A DNA stretch of 64,000 bases from Peterkaempfera sp044755465 (lineage in GTDB: Bacteria; Actinomycetota; Actinomycetes; Streptomycetales; Streptomycetaceae). Both the position numbers and the translations under genes were made by a program. The notes below the pieces were generated by a model that searched no databases, was not told the DNA's origin, and saw only the letters and a program-made list of their open reading frames with translations. This document shows positions 49,515 through 58,955 of this stretch, piece after piece (within the stretch, counting starts at the first letter, position 1; each line of letters begins with the position of its first letter). The DNA lies in NCBI RefSeq assembly GCF_044755465.1, contig NZ_JBIVRB010000007.1, positions 1 through 64,000 of the forward strand. The letters are read 5' to 3'.

Positions 49515-50552
49515 CTAACGACGCGGCTGCGAGTCCAGGACCTGCTGGAGCGCCTCGAACTCCTCGACGCACTTGCCGGAGCCGAGCGCGACCGAGTCCA
49601 GCGGGTTCTCCGCGATGTGGATGGGCATGCCGGTCTCCCGGCGCAGCCGCTCGTCCAGACCGCGCAGCAGGGCGCCACCGCCGGTGAGCACGATGCCGCG
49701 GTCCATGATGTCGCCGGCCAGCTCGGGCGGGCACTGGTCCAGGGTGGTCTTCACCGCGTCGATGATCGAGTTCACCGGCTCGTCGATGGCCGTGCGGACC
49801 TCGGCGGCGGAGATGACCACGGTCTTGGGCAACCCGCTGACCAGGTCGCGGCCTCGGATCTCGGCGTGCTCGTCCTTCTCCCCGTCCATGCCGTAGGCGG
49901 AGCCGATGGACATCTTGATCTGCTCGGCGCTGCGCTCGCCCAGCAGCAGCGAGTACTCCTTCTTGATGTGCTGGACGATCGCGTTGTCCAGCTCGTCACC
50001 GGCCACCCGGATGGACTGCGCGGTGACGATGCCGCCGAGCGAGATCACCGCGACCTCGGTGGTGCCGCCGCCGATGTCCACCACCATGTTGCCGGTGGCC
50101 TCGTGGACCGGCAGCCCGGCGCCGATCGCGGCGGCCATCGGCTCCTCGATGATGTGCACCTGGCGGGCGCCGGCCTGCGAGGACGCCTCGATCACGGCGC
50201 GGCGCTCGACTCCGGTGATGCCGCTGGGCACGCAGACCACGACCCGGGGGCGGGCCAGGTAGCGGCGGCGGTGGATCTTCAGGATGAAGTAGCGGAGCAT
50301 CCGCTCGGTGATCTCGAAGTCCGCGATCACCCCGTCCTTCAGCGGCCGGATGGCCACGATGTTGCCGGGGGTGCGGCCGATCATCTTCTTGGCCTCGGCA
50401 CCCACCGCGAGGATGCCGCCGGTGTTGGTGTTCACCGCCACGACCGACGGCTCGTTGAGGACGATGCCCCGACCCCTGACGTACACCAGCGTGTTGGCGG
50501 TGCCGAGGTCGACAGCCATGTCACGGCCGATGAACGACATGTTGTTCGCCAT
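49515..50552 (-). CDS. mreB: Actin-like protein MreB
   Basis: 345 residues. ATP-dependent actin homologue; in Streptomyces it is needed for spore-wall integrity and not for vegetative growth. Phosphate 1 DLGTANTLVYV, phosphate 2 VVDIGGGTTEVAVIS, the adenosine motif VLTGGGALLRGLDERL, and IIEEPMAAAIGAGLP are all intact. The ATG at 50552 is used; MSFIG four codons on is an alternative. First gene of the mreB-mreC-mreD-mrdA-rodA cluster. Confidence 0.97.
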   Translation of the reverse strand: MANNMSFIGRDMAVDLGTANTLVYVRGRGIVLNEPSVVAVNTNTGGILAVGAEAKKMIGRTPGNIVAIRPLKDGVIADFEITERMLRYFILKIHRRRYLARPRVVVCVPSGITGVERRAVIEASSQAGARQVHIIEEPMAAAIGAGLPVHEATGNMVVDIGGGTTEVAVISLGGIVTAQSIRVAGDELDNAIVQHIKKEYSLLLGERSAEQIKMSIGSAYGMDGEKDEHAEIRGRDLVSGLPKTVVISAAEVRTAIDEPVNSIIDAVKTTLDQCPPELAGDIMDRGIVLTGGGALLRGLDERLRRETGMPIHIAENPLDSVALGSGKCVEEFEALQQVLDSQPRR

Positions 50553-50867
50553 GGGATCAGAGGGCCTTCCCGAACTCGAAGAGGGTGGGGGTGGCAGGCG
50601 GCCGGACAGCCGTGCCGACGTGCTGCGCCTTTGGCATCGCCGCACCGGGCGGGCAGCCCGTGAGCCGTCCCCCATCGTAGCCACGCCCGCTTCGGGGACG
50701 CCTACGCACACCGTTCGCCCATTGTCGGTGCGGGGGGACTGTTCTCCTGGTATTGGGACGCACGTGTCGGTGCCCGGGGTTCCACCGGTCGGACGATTTC
50801 GGCAATCACCGGTCCGGCCCGCCGCCGAACGGGGCGGCGGGCCGGGGCGCCCCGGGGTCGGCAGGGG
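50553..50867. other. mreB upstream region
   Basis: 315 bases containing the mreB promoter and the ndk terminator (50814-50845). An AT-richer patch at about 50740-50755 (TTCTCCTGGTATTGG) may include promoter elements, but no -10/-35 pair is convincing. Streptomyces mreB is known to have several promoters. Confidence 0.45.
50814..50845 (-). terminator. Terminator after ndk
   Basis: 13-bp perfect stem (50814-50826 with 50833-50845, loop GAACGG) 23 bases past the ndk stop. Confidence 0.75.
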
Positions 50868-51281
50868 TCAGGCGTACGTCGGGAAGAAGATCTTGATCTC
50901 GCGCTCGGCCGACGCCTCGGAGTCGGAGGCGTGGATCAGGTTCTCCCGGGTGATGGTCGCGAAGTCGCCCCGGATGGTGCCGGCCGCGGCCACGATCGGG
51001 TCGGTGGGACCGGCCAGCGCGCGGATGCCCTCGATGACCCGCTCCCCCTCGACGATCATCGCCACCGACGGGCCGGAGGTCATGAACTCCAACAGCGGCT
51101 CGTAGAACGGCCGGCCGATGTGCTCGGCGTAGTGCTGCTCCAGGGTGGCGCGGTCGAAGGTGCGCAGCTCCAGCGCCCTGATGACCCAGTCCGCCTTGCG
51201 CTCGATCCGACTGGTGACCTCGCCGATCAGACCACGGCGGACGCAGTCCGGCTTGAGGAGGACGAGGGTGCGCTGCGACAC
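50868..51281 (-). CDS. ndk: Nucleoside diphosphate kinase
   Basis: 137 residues, standard size. Transfers the gamma phosphate between NTPs and NDPs through a phospho-His. N-terminal RTLVLLKPDCVRRGLIGEV, and the active-site block IRGDFATITRENLIHASDS, where the His of NLIHASD is phosphorylated. GTG start with TGGAG upstream. Confidence 0.97.
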   Translation of the reverse strand: MSQRTLVLLKPDCVRRGLIGEVTSRIERKADWVIRALELRTFDRATLEQHYAEHIGRPFYEPLLEFMTSGPSVAMIVEGERVIEGIRALAGPTDPIVAAAGTIRGDFATITRENLIHASDSEASAEREIKIFFPTYA

Positions 51282-51369
51282 GGGGCGACTCCAGGGGTGA
51301 TTCGGGCTTTAGCAGGAGGTTACCCGCCGTCCTCGCGGGGCCGGCACCCGGACCGGCCCCCGCCGCTGG

Positions 51370-51732
51370 TCAGGACGCCGGGGCCGCGGCCTCGGCCTCG
51401 TCCGCCGCCACGGCGCGGGCCGCCTTGATGACGTCGATCCGGCGGCCGTAGTGCACCGAGCACCACCACAGGCCGGCGAAGACCGCGCCCAGCCCGTACA
51501 TGGTGGGCACCACCACGCCGCTGGCGATCAGTCCGATCTGCAACGCCCAGCCCAGTTCGACCCCGCCCCGGCGGCCGAGCGCGCCGCACAGCAGTACGCA
51601 GAGGACCATGGCGGCCCCGCTCACCGCCCAGAGCGTGCCGTGCGGGACGTCGGAGAGCTGCATGGCGACCAGGGCGGCGAACAGCACCACCAGGGCCTCA
51701 CCGATCAGGGTGGCGGAACACAGCGTGCGCAT
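51370..51732 (-). CDS. DUF4233 membrane protein
   Basis: 120 residues with four hydrophobic segments (GEALVVLFAALVAMQL, WAVSGAAMVLCVLLCGAL, WALQIGLIASGVVVPTMYGLGAVFAGLWW in two parts). The family is always found next to folC in actinobacteria; function unknown. The ATG at 51732 is 13 bases after the folC stop, consistent with one operon. Confidence 0.88.
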   Translation of the reverse strand: MRTLCSATLIGEALVVLFAALVAMQLSDVPHGTLWAVSGAAMVLCVLLCGALGRRGGVELGWALQIGLIASGVVVPTMYGLGAVFAGLWWCSVHYGRRIDVIKAARAVAADEAEAAAPAS

Positions 51733-51745
51733 GGTGGCGGTCTCC

Positions 51746-53128
51746 CTAGTTCCGACCGAGCAGGATGCGGGCCTCGCCCACGGTGTAGACCGAGCCGGTC
51801 ACCAGCACGCCGGCGCCGCCCAGGTCGCCGCCCTCCTCCGCGAGGGCGACGGCGGCGTCGATGGCGTCGTCCAGGCGCGGCTCCACCTGCACCCGGTCGC
51901 TGCCGAACACCTCGACGGCCAGCTCGGCCAACTGGTCGGCGGGCGTGGCGCGATGGGTGGAGTTCTGGGTGACCACGATCTCGGCGAAGATCGGCTCGAA
52001 CTGCTCCAGCAACCCTCGGATGTCCTTGTCGCTGCTGGTGGCGACCACGCCGACCAGCCGGGTGAAGCCGAAGGAGTCGCTGATCGCCTCGGCGGTGGCC
52101 TGCGCCCCGGCCGGGTTGTGGGCGGCGTCCAGCAGCACGGTGGGGCTGCGGCGGACCACCTCCAGCCGCCCCGGGGAGGTGACGGCGGCGAACGCCTGCC
52201 GGACCTTGTCCGCGTCCAACTGCCCGTTGTGCGCGCCGCCGACGCCGAAGAACGCCTCCACCGCCGCCAGCGCCAGCGCCGCGTTGTGCGCCTGGTGGGC
52301 GCCGTGCAGCGGCAGGAAGATGTCCTCGTACGACTCGCCGCCGATACCGCGCAGGGTGATCAGCTGCCCGCCCACCGCGAGGCTGCGGTGCAGCAGGCCG
52401 AACTCCATGCCCTCCCGGGCCACGGTGGCGTCCACCTCGACCGCGCGGCGCAGGATGGTCTCGGCGGCGTCCAGCGGCTGCTGGGCGACCACGGCGAGGG
52501 CGCCCTTCTTGACGATCCCGGACTTCTCCACCGCGATGGCGCCGGGCGTGCGGCCCAGCTTGTCGGTGTGGTCCAGCGCGATGGGGGTGATCACCGAGAC
52601 GGCGGCGTCGATCACATTGGTGGCGTCCCAGCTGCCACCCATGCCGACCTCGACCACGGCCACGTCCACCGGCGCGTCGGCGAAGGCCGCGTACGCCATG
52701 GCGGTGAGCACCTCGAAGAAGGACATCGGGACCGGCTGGGACTGGTCGACCATGCCGATGTAGGGGGCGATGTCGCGGTAGGTCTCCACGAACCCCTCGA
52801 CCGTGATCGGCAGGCCGTCCAGGCTGATCCGCTCGGTGACCGACTCCACGTGCGGGCTGGTGTAGCGGCCGGTGCGCAGCTCGAAGGCGAGCAGCAACTG
52901 CTCGATCATCCGGGCGGTGGAGGTCTTGCCGTTGGTGCCGGTGATGTGGATCGCCGGGTACGAGCGCTGCGGCTGGCCCAGGATGTCCATCAGGGCGGCG
53001 ATCCGGTCCAGCGAGGGCTCGATCCTGCTCTCCGGCCAGCGACGTGCAAGCTCCGCCTCCACCTCCCGCAGTCCGGCTTGGAGCTCTTCGGCGGGGTGGT
53101 CGGGGGTCTTGCGGGATTTGTCGCTCAC
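51746..53128 (-). CDS. folC: Folylpolyglutamate synthase / dihydrofolate synthase
   Basis: 460 residues. Mur-ligase-fold enzyme that adds glutamate to (dihydro)folates. ATP-binding loop HITGTNGKTSTARM, EVGMGGSWDATNVID, ALDHTDKLGRTPGAIAVEKSGI, and LLDAAHNPAGA in the C-terminal domain. GTG start at 53128. Upstream of the DUF4233 gene and downstream of valS, with a terminator between valS and folC. Confidence 0.95.
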   Translation of the reverse strand: MSDKSRKTPDHPAEELQAGLREVEAELARRWPESRIEPSLDRIAALMDILGQPQRSYPAIHITGTNGKTSTARMIEQLLLAFELRTGRYTSPHVESVTERISLDGLPITVEGFVETYRDIAPYIGMVDQSQPVPMSFFEVLTAMAYAAFADAPVDVAVVEVGMGGSWDATNVIDAAVSVITPIALDHTDKLGRTPGAIAVEKSGIVKKGALAVVAQQPLDAAETILRRAVEVDATVAREGMEFGLLHRSLAVGGQLITLRGIGGESYEDIFLPLHGAHQAHNAALALAAVEAFFGVGGAHNGQLDADKVRQAFAAVTSPGRLEVVRRSPTVLLDAAHNPAGAQATAEAISDSFGFTRLVGVVATSSDKDIRGLLEQFEPIFAEIVVTQNSTHRATPADQLAELAVEVFGSDRVQVEPRLDDAIDAAVALAEEGGDLGGAGVLVTGSVYTVGEARILLGRN

Positions 53129-53197
53129 AGCGCAAGTCTACGGAGTGCGGTGGCGCTCCCCGACACAGGTGGCCGCCCCGCCGGGGCGGACCGGGGC

Positions 53198-53241
53198 GGG
53201 CGCGGCGCCGGGCTCCCGGTGGGGAGTCCGGCGCCGCGCCC
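53198..53241 (-). terminator. Terminator after valS
   Basis: 20-bp stem with one G-U pair (53198-53217 with 53222-53241, short loop) beginning 21 bases past the valS stop. Confidence 0.8.
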
Positions 53242-53262
53242 GGCGCCGCGTCGGGCTGCGGG

Positions 53263-55908
53263 TCACGCCTGGGGCAGCGCCGCCAGCTGGGCGGTGATCC
53301 GGGCGATGTCGGCCTCGGCGGTGGCCTGGCGGGTGCGGATCTTCACCACGACCTGCTCGGGGGCCTTGGCCATGAAGCCGTCGTTGCCGAGCTTGGCGGT
53401 GGTCTGGGCCAGCTCCTTCTCGGCGGTGGCCAGGTCCTTCAGCAGCCGCTTGCGCTCGGCGGCCACGTCGATGGCGCCGGAGAGGTCCAGCGAGACGGTG
53501 GCGCCGGCCACCGGCAGCGAAGCGGTGGCGGTGAAGCCGTCACCGGCCGGCTGGAGGCGCAGCAGCGAGCGGATGGCGTCCTCGTGGGCGACCAGCGGGG
53601 TGCCCGCCAGTTCCAGCCGGGCGGGCACCTTCTGCCCCGGCTTGAGGCCCTGGTCGGCGCGGAACCGGCGGACCTCGGTGACCACCTGCTGGAGGGTGGC
53701 GATCTCCGCCTCGGCCGACGGGTCGCGGAAGCCCCGGTCGGTCGGCCACTCGGCGGTGACCACCGACTCGCGGCCGGTGAGGGTGGTCCACAGGGTGTCG
53801 GTGACGAACGGCACCACCGGGTGCAGCAGCCGCAGCGTGACGTCCAGCACCTCGCCCAGCACCCGGCGCGAGGCGTCGGCCGGGGCGCCGCCCTTGGCCA
53901 GGGTGGTCTTGGACAGCTCCACGTACCAGTCGAAGACCTCGTCCCAGGCGAAGTGGTACAGCGCGTCGGAGAGCTTGGCGAACTGGTAGTCGTCGTAGAG
54001 CGCGTCCACCTCGGCGACGGTGGCGTTCAGCCGGGAGAGGATCCAGCGGTCGGCGGCCGAGAGGTCCTCCAGCTCCGGCAGCGGGCCGGTGACGGTGGCG
54101 CCGTTCATCAGGGCGAACCGGGTGGCGTTCCAGACCTTGTTGGCGAAGTTGCGGGACGCCTGGACCCAGTCCTCACCGATCGGCACATCGGCGCCGGGGT
54201 TGGCGCCCCGGGCCAGGGTGAAGCGCACCGCGTCGGAGCCGTAGGCGTCCATCCAGTCCAGCGGGTCCACCGAGTTGGGGTTGGACTTGGACATCTTCTT
54301 GCCGTGCTCGTCGCGGACCAGGCCGGTGAGCGCGATGGTGTGGAACGGCGCCACGCCGTCCATCGCGTACAGGCCGAACATCATCATCCGGGCGACCCAG
54401 AAGAAGATGATGTCGTGGCCGGTCAGCAGGACATCGGTCGGATAGAACTTCTCCAGGTCGGCGGTGCGCTCCGGCCAGCCCAGGGTGGAGAACGGCCACA
54501 GCGCCGAGGAGAACCAGGTGTCCAGCACGTCGGGGTCCTGCGTCCAGCCCGCGCCGCTCGGCGGCTGCTCGTCCGGTCCGACGCAGACGACCTCGCCGTC
54601 CGGGCCGTACCAGACCGGGATGCGGTGGCCCCACCACAGCTGGCGCGAGATGCACCAGTCGTGCATGTTGTCCACCCAGGCGAAGTAGCGGCCCGCCATC
54701 TCCTTGGGGTGGATGCGCACCCGCTCGTCGCGCACCGCGTCGCCGGCCGCCTGCGCCAGCGGGCCGACCTTGACCCACCACTGCATGGAGAGCCGGGGCT
54801 CGACGGTGGTCTTGCAGCGGGAGCAGTGGCCGACCGCGTGCATGTACGGACGCTTCTCCGCGACGATGCGGCCCTGCTCGCGCAGCGCGCCCACCACGGC
54901 CTCGCGGGCCTCGTGGCGGTCCAGGCCCAGGAAGGGGCCGTGCACGGTGATCCGGGCGTCCTCGTCCATCACGGTGAGGGACGGCAGGTCGTGGCGCTGG
55001 CCGATCTCGAAGTCATTGGGGTCGTGGGCCGGGGTGACCTTGACCGCGCCGGTGCCGAACTCCGGGTCGACGTGCTGGTCGGCCACCACCGGGATGCGAC
55101 GGTTCGTCAGCGGCAGCGGGATGGTCCTGCCCACCAGATGGGCGTAGCGCTCGTCGTCGGGGTGGACGGCGACGGCGGTGTCGCCGAGCATCGTCTCGGC
55201 CCGGGTGGTGGCCACCACGATGGAATCGTCGCCGTCGCCGTAGCGGATCGAGACCAGCTCGCCGGCGCTCTCCTCGTGCTCCACCTCGATGTCGGAGATG
55301 GCGGTGTGGCAGCGCGGGCACCAGTTGATGATGCGCTCGGCGCGGTAGATCAGGCCGTCGTCGAAGAGCTTCTTGAAGATGGTCTGGACGGCCTTGGACA
55401 GGCCCTCGTCCATGGTGAAGCGCTCGCGGGACCAGTCGACGCCGTCACCCAGCCGGCGCATCTGGCCGAGAATCCGGCCGCCGTACTCCTCCTTCCACTG
55501 CCAGACGCGGTCCACGAACGCCTCGCGGCCCACGTCGTGCCGGGAGAGGCCCTCCTCGGCGAGCTGCTGCTCGACCTTGTTCTGGGTGGCGATGCCGGCG
55601 TGGTCCATGCCGGGCAGCCACAGCGCCTCGTAGCCCTGCATCCGCTTGCGGCGGGTGAGGGCGTCCATCAGGGTGTGCTGGAAGGCGTGGCCCAGGTGGA
55701 GGCTGCCGGTGACGTTCGGCGGCGGGATGACGATGGTGTAGGGCGGCTTCTCGCTCTTCTCGTCGGCCCGGAAGTAACCAGCGGCTACCCAGCGCTCGTA
55801 CAGCTTCCCCTCTACCTCGGCCGGTGCGTACTGGGTCGGCAGGGTGGCGGCGGCACTGTGGTCCGCGGCCTGGTCGGCCTCGGGGCGCTGGTTCGTCATG
55901 TCGGTCAC
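53263..55908 (-). CDS. valS: Valyl-tRNA synthetase
   Basis: 881 residues. Class I synthetase with editing domain. HIGH motif PPPNVTGSLHLGHAF, KMSKS in GKKMSKSNPNSVDPLDW, editing domain (VVATTRAETMLGDTAVAVHPDD in parts), and a C-terminal coiled-coil arm (AERKRLLKDLATAEKELAQTTAKL). Start GTG 55908 is preferred: a TAAACT hexamer ends 7 bases upstream and no Shine-Dalgarno is seen, indicating a leaderless mRNA. ATG at 55899 is the alternative. Unlike leuS, no leader peptide or attenuator is visible. Confidence 0.96.
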   Translation of the reverse strand: MTDMTNQRPEADQAADHSAAATLPTQYAPAEVEGKLYERWVAAGYFRADEKSEKPPYTIVIPPPNVTGSLHLGHAFQHTLMDALTRRKRMQGYEALWLPGMDHAGIATQNKVEQQLAEEGLSRHDVGREAFVDRVWQWKEEYGGRILGQMRRLGDGVDWSRERFTMDEGLSKAVQTIFKKLFDDGLIYRAERIINWCPRCHTAISDIEVEHEESAGELVSIRYGDGDDSIVVATTRAETMLGDTAVAVHPDDERYAHLVGRTIPLPLTNRRIPVVADQHVDPEFGTGAVKVTPAHDPNDFEIGQRHDLPSLTVMDEDARITVHGPFLGLDRHEAREAVVGALREQGRIVAEKRPYMHAVGHCSRCKTTVEPRLSMQWWVKVGPLAQAAGDAVRDERVRIHPKEMAGRYFAWVDNMHDWCISRQLWWGHRIPVWYGPDGEVVCVGPDEQPPSGAGWTQDPDVLDTWFSSALWPFSTLGWPERTADLEKFYPTDVLLTGHDIIFFWVARMMMFGLYAMDGVAPFHTIALTGLVRDEHGKKMSKSNPNSVDPLDWMDAYGSDAVRFTLARGANPGADVPIGEDWVQASRNFANKVWNATRFALMNGATVTGPLPELEDLSAADRWILSRLNATVAEVDALYDDYQFAKLSDALYHFAWDEVFDWYVELSKTTLAKGGAPADASRRVLGEVLDVTLRLLHPVVPFVTDTLWTTLTGRESVVTAEWPTDRGFRDPSAEAEIATLQQVVTEVRRFRADQGLKPGQKVPARLELAGTPLVAHEDAIRSLLRLQPAGDGFTATASLPVAGATVSLDLSGAIDVAAERKRLLKDLATAEKELAQTTAKLGNDGFMAKAPEQVVVKIRTRQATAEADIARITAQLAALPQA

Positions 55909-55915
55909 GACACAC

Positions 55916-55921
55916 AGTTTA
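55916..55921 (-). promoter_or_regulatory. Possible -10 hexamer (TAAACT) of valS
   Basis: Minus-strand TAAACT 7 bases before the GTG fits a leaderless transcript. No clear -35 is present. Confidence 0.4.
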
Positions 55922-56102
55922 CGGAAGTGTGGGGGCGGTGCCGCACCGCTGGTCCTGGCGACGCTGGGGGGTGCGGTGGGATAGCGTGCCGGATATTCGA
56001 CCACGACGGGGGTGCGCCTGCCGGCCCGGCATCTGACGGACCGCCGGCGGGGCGTACGAGGACCACGACGCGCCGCCCCGGGGCGGCCGGGGGAGACACC
56101 GC

Positions 56103-57089
56103 ATGTACGGGCAGGGACCGCAGTATCCGCAGACCCCGGGACAGCAGCCGCAGCCGAACCCCTACGGCCCGCCGCCCGGTGGCGGCTATCCGCCGCCGCC
56201 CCAGCAGCCCCAGCAGCCCCAGCAGCAGCAGCAGCCGTACGGTGCACCGGCCGCGCCGCCGCAGGGCGCCCCGGGCTACGGGGGCGGCGGTCCGTACGGC
56301 CAGCCGCAGCAGCCGCCGTACGGCGGTCAGCCCTACGGCGGGGGCCAGCCGCCCTACGGGGGCCAGCCCTACGGTCAACCTCCCTACGGCCAGGCGCCCT
56401 ACGGCCGGCCGCCGCAGGGCTACCCGCAGCAGCAGCCGCCCTACGGCCCGCCCAGCGGCGGCCGACCGCCGGTGGCGCAGCCCAGGAGCCGCAAGGGCCT
56501 GGTGATCGGGATCGTCGCGGCCGTGGTGGTGCTCGGCGTCGGCGGTGTGGCCGCCGCGATGCTGTCCGGCGGCGGCGACGAGGACATCAGCGGCAAGTAC
56601 AAGATCGCCACTCCGGCGACGCTGCCCGGCGGCTACGCGGTCGCCAGCCACAAGGAGGCACCGGCCAGCGACAGCCAGACCGCCGGCTTCGGCACCGAGA
56701 TGACCACGGTGGGCGCCGAGTACGTCGGCGGCTCGCCCCGGGCGCTGCTGACCCTGGCCGGTGCCTACGGGAAGATCGCCGATCCGGAGCAGGCGATCAC
56801 CACCAAGCTGAACGCCACGCTGGCCGAGAAGAAGACCAGGTTCAGCGAGCCGCTGCGGAACTTCCCCGCCAAGGACCCCAGGGACAGCGGCGGGCTGCTG
56901 CGCTGCGGCCAGCTCCAGACCTCCAAGGGCGACATGCCGGTCTGCTTCTGGGCGAACCACGCGACCATGTCGCTGGTGATCTTCACCCTCCAGCCGACCA
57001 GTGACGGCGGCACCGCGCAGCCGCTCGACCTGGCGAAGGCGGCGGACCAGACCCGGACCATCCGCGACGGCGTGGTGCAGCACCGGTAG
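56103..57089 (+). CDS. Membrane protein with Pro/Gln/Tyr/Gly-rich N-terminus
   Basis: 328 residues, ATG at 56103 behind GGGGGAG. About 125 residues of PYGG/QPPYG/PQQPQQ repeats form a cytoplasmic disordered arm. A basic junction (QPRSRKG) and a membrane helix (LVIGIVAAVVVLGVGGVAAAML) lead to a 170-residue outside domain (GKYKIATPATLPGGYAVAS..., two Cys in LLRCGQLQ and PVCFWANHA that could form a disulphide). Such proteins are common in Streptomyces and of unknown role. It stands alone on the plus strand between valS and clpX. Confidence 0.8.
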   Translation: MYGQGPQYPQTPGQQPQPNPYGPPPGGGYPPPPQQPQQPQQQQQPYGAPAAPPQGAPGYGGGGPYGQPQQPPYGGQPYGGGQPPYGGQPYGQPPYGQAPYGRPPQGYPQQQPPYGPPSGGRPPVAQPRSRKGLVIGIVAAVVVLGVGGVAAAMLSGGGDEDISGKYKIATPATLPGGYAVASHKEAPASDSQTAGFGTEMTTVGAEYVGGSPRALLTLAGAYGKIADPEQAITTKLNATLAEKKTRFSEPLRNFPAKDPRDSGGLLRCGQLQTSKGDMPVCFWANHATMSLVIFTLQPTSDGGTAQPLDLAKAADQTRTIRDGVVQHR

Positions 57090-57131
57090 CCCGTCCGGCG
57101 GCCGGTTGACAGCACCGGCACCGGACGGACC

Positions 57132-57339
57132 TTGCCGGACCAGCAGCCGGGCGACCCCGGGATATGGGCGGCGCCCGGCGCCGCACCGCAGCCCCCGCCC
57201 CGCAGCCGTACGGCACCCCTTCCCCGCCGTACGGCGCCGCCCCACCGCCGTACGCGGCGCCCCAGCCGTACGGCGCAACCTGGACGCGGCCGCCGCCCAG
57301 GTGCGTGCCTTCCGTGAGCTCACCGAGGTCCCCAAGTAG
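57132..57339 (+). pseudogene. Possible decayed PYG-rich paralogue
   Basis: Immediately after the previous gene, fragments of a similar protein appear in three successive frames: PDQQPGDPGIWAAPGAAPQPP (from TTG 57132), then PQPYGTPSPPYGAAPPPYAAP, then NLDAAAAQVRAFRELTEVPK ending at 57339. This pattern is expected from a duplicated gene that has suffered deletion and frameshifts, or from one short gene with sequence errors. Confidence 0.4.
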
Positions 57340-57359
57340 CCGCAGGAACGCCCGACCGA

Positions 57360-57400
57360 CGCAGTGGGCCCCGCACCGAACCGGTGCGGGGCCCACTGCG
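57360..57400. terminator. Bidirectional terminator before clpX
   Basis: 18-bp perfect stem (57360-57377 with 57383-57400, loop GAACC), extendable by CCGAC/GTCGG further out, between convergent genes. Confidence 0.88.
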
Positions 57401-57412
57401 TGTCGGCCGGGG

Positions 57413-58696
57413 TCAGGCGCTCTTCTCGCGCCGCTCCCGCTTGATCATGTCGCGCGGGACCAGGGTGGGGATGGCGTGCTTGGAGACGACGTCGCCGGTG
57501 ACCACGACGCGGGCCACGTCCTTGCGGGAGGGCACCTCGTACATCACCGACATCAGCACCTCCTCCATGATCGCGCGCAGGCCGCGGGCGCCGGTGCCCC
57601 GCATGATGGCCTGGTCCGCGATGGCCTCCAGGGCGTCCCGGGAGAACTCCAGCTCCACGCCGTCCAGCTCGAAGAGCCGCCGGTACTGCTTGACCAGCGC
57701 GTTCTTCGGCTCGGTGAGGATCTGGAGCAGCGCCTCGCGGTCCAGGTTGTGCACCGAGGTGATCACCGGGAGGCGGCCGATGAACTCCGGGATCATCCCG
57801 AACTTCACCAGGTCCTCCGGCATGACCGCGCGGAACATGTCGCCGGCGTCGATCTCGTGCTTGGAGCGGATGGTGGCGCCGAAGCCGATGCCCTTCTTGC
57901 CGGCCCGGCCCTCGATGATCCGCTCCAGACCGGCGAAGGCACCGCCCACGATGAACAGCACGTTCGTCGTGTCGATCTGGATGAACTCCTGGTGCGGGTG
58001 CTTGCGGCCGCCCTGCGGCGGCACCGAGGCGGTGGTGCCCTCCAGGATCTTCAGCAGGGCCTGCTGCACGCCCTCGCCGGAGACGTCGCGGGTGATCGAC
58101 GGGTTCTCGCTCTTGCGGGCCACCTTGTCGATCTCGTCGATGTAGATGATCCCGGTCTCGGCCTTCTTGACGTCGTAGTCGGCCGCCTGGATCAGCTTCA
58201 GCAGGATGTTCTCGACGTCCTCGCCGACGTATCCGGCCTCGGTCAGCGCGGTGGCGTCCGCGATGGCGAACGGCACATTGAGCATCCGGGCCAGGGTCTG
58301 GGCCAGCAGCGTCTTGCCGGAGCCGGTGGGGCCCAGCAGCAGGATGTTGGACTTGGCCAGCTCGATGCCGTCGTCGCGGCCGCCGTGCCGCCCGCTCTCG
58401 CCGGCCTGCACTCGCTTGTAGTGGTTGTAGACGGCGACCGAGAGCGACTTCTTGGCGGTGTCCTGGCCGACCACGTACTGGTCGAGGAACTCGTAGATCT
58501 CGCGCGGCTTCGGCAGTTCCTCGAACCGCACCTCGGAGGTCTCGGCGAGCTCCTCCTCGATGATCTCATTGCAGAGGTCGATGCACTCGTCGCAGATGTA
58601 TACGCCGGGGCCGGCGATGAGCTTCTTCACCTGCTTCTGGGACTTGCCACAGAACGAGCACTTGAGCAGGTCGCCACCGTCTCCGATGCGTGCCAC
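57413..58696 (-). CDS. clpX: ATP-dependent Clp protease ATP-binding subunit ClpX
   Basis: 427 residues. AAA+ unfoldase that feeds substrates to ClpP. The N-terminal zinc domain (LLKCSFCGKSQKQV ... YICDECIDLCNEI) has four Cys. Walker A GPTGSGKTLLAQ, Walker B IIYIDEIDKVARK, and the sensor/arginine region (GMIPEFIGRLPV) follow, with the ClpP-binding IGF loop as KKGIGFGA. GTG at 58696 (GAAGGGG upstream) is preferred over an ATG seven codons earlier. A terminator separates it from clpP2. Confidence 0.96.
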   Translation of the reverse strand: MARIGDGGDLLKCSFCGKSQKQVKKLIAGPGVYICDECIDLCNEIIEEELAETSEVRFEELPKPREIYEFLDQYVVGQDTAKKSLSVAVYNHYKRVQAGESGRHGGRDDGIELAKSNILLLGPTGSGKTLLAQTLARMLNVPFAIADATALTEAGYVGEDVENILLKLIQAADYDVKKAETGIIYIDEIDKVARKSENPSITRDVSGEGVQQALLKILEGTTASVPPQGGRKHPHQEFIQIDTTNVLFIVGGAFAGLERIIEGRAGKKGIGFGATIRSKHEIDAGDMFRAVMPEDLVKFGMIPEFIGRLPVITSVHNLDREALLQILTEPKNALVKQYRRLFELDGVELEFSRDALEAIADQAIMRGTGARGLRAIMEEVLMSVMYEVPSRKDVARVVVTGDVVSKHAIPTLVPRDMIKRERREKSA

Positions 58697-58900
58697 GAGG
58701 TGCTTCCCCTTCGCCAAAGGCCCCGTGGGGGTCGGAGCCTGGTGCTTGGTATCCGACGGTACTCCGTCGGGCCCGCCGATCGGCCGTCTTCAGCGGCTTG
58801 GCCGTACGCCCTGGGCGAATCCGTGATCGAGGGACCGAGGGGGACGGCGGGTGCCACCGGGCGCGTGCGCAGTGCACCGCCTTGGTGTCCGATGGTGCCA

Positions 58901-58940
58901 GGCCGCGACCCGCCCCGGTAGACGGGGGTGGGTCGCGGCC
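58901..58940 (-). terminator. Terminator after clpP1-clpP2
   Basis: 11-bp outer stem (58901-58911 with 58930-58940) and an inner CCCCG/CGGGG stem, 15 bases past the clpP2 stop. clpX therefore probably has its own promoter. Confidence 0.7.
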
Positions 58941-58955
58941 GACGCATCGTCCCGC

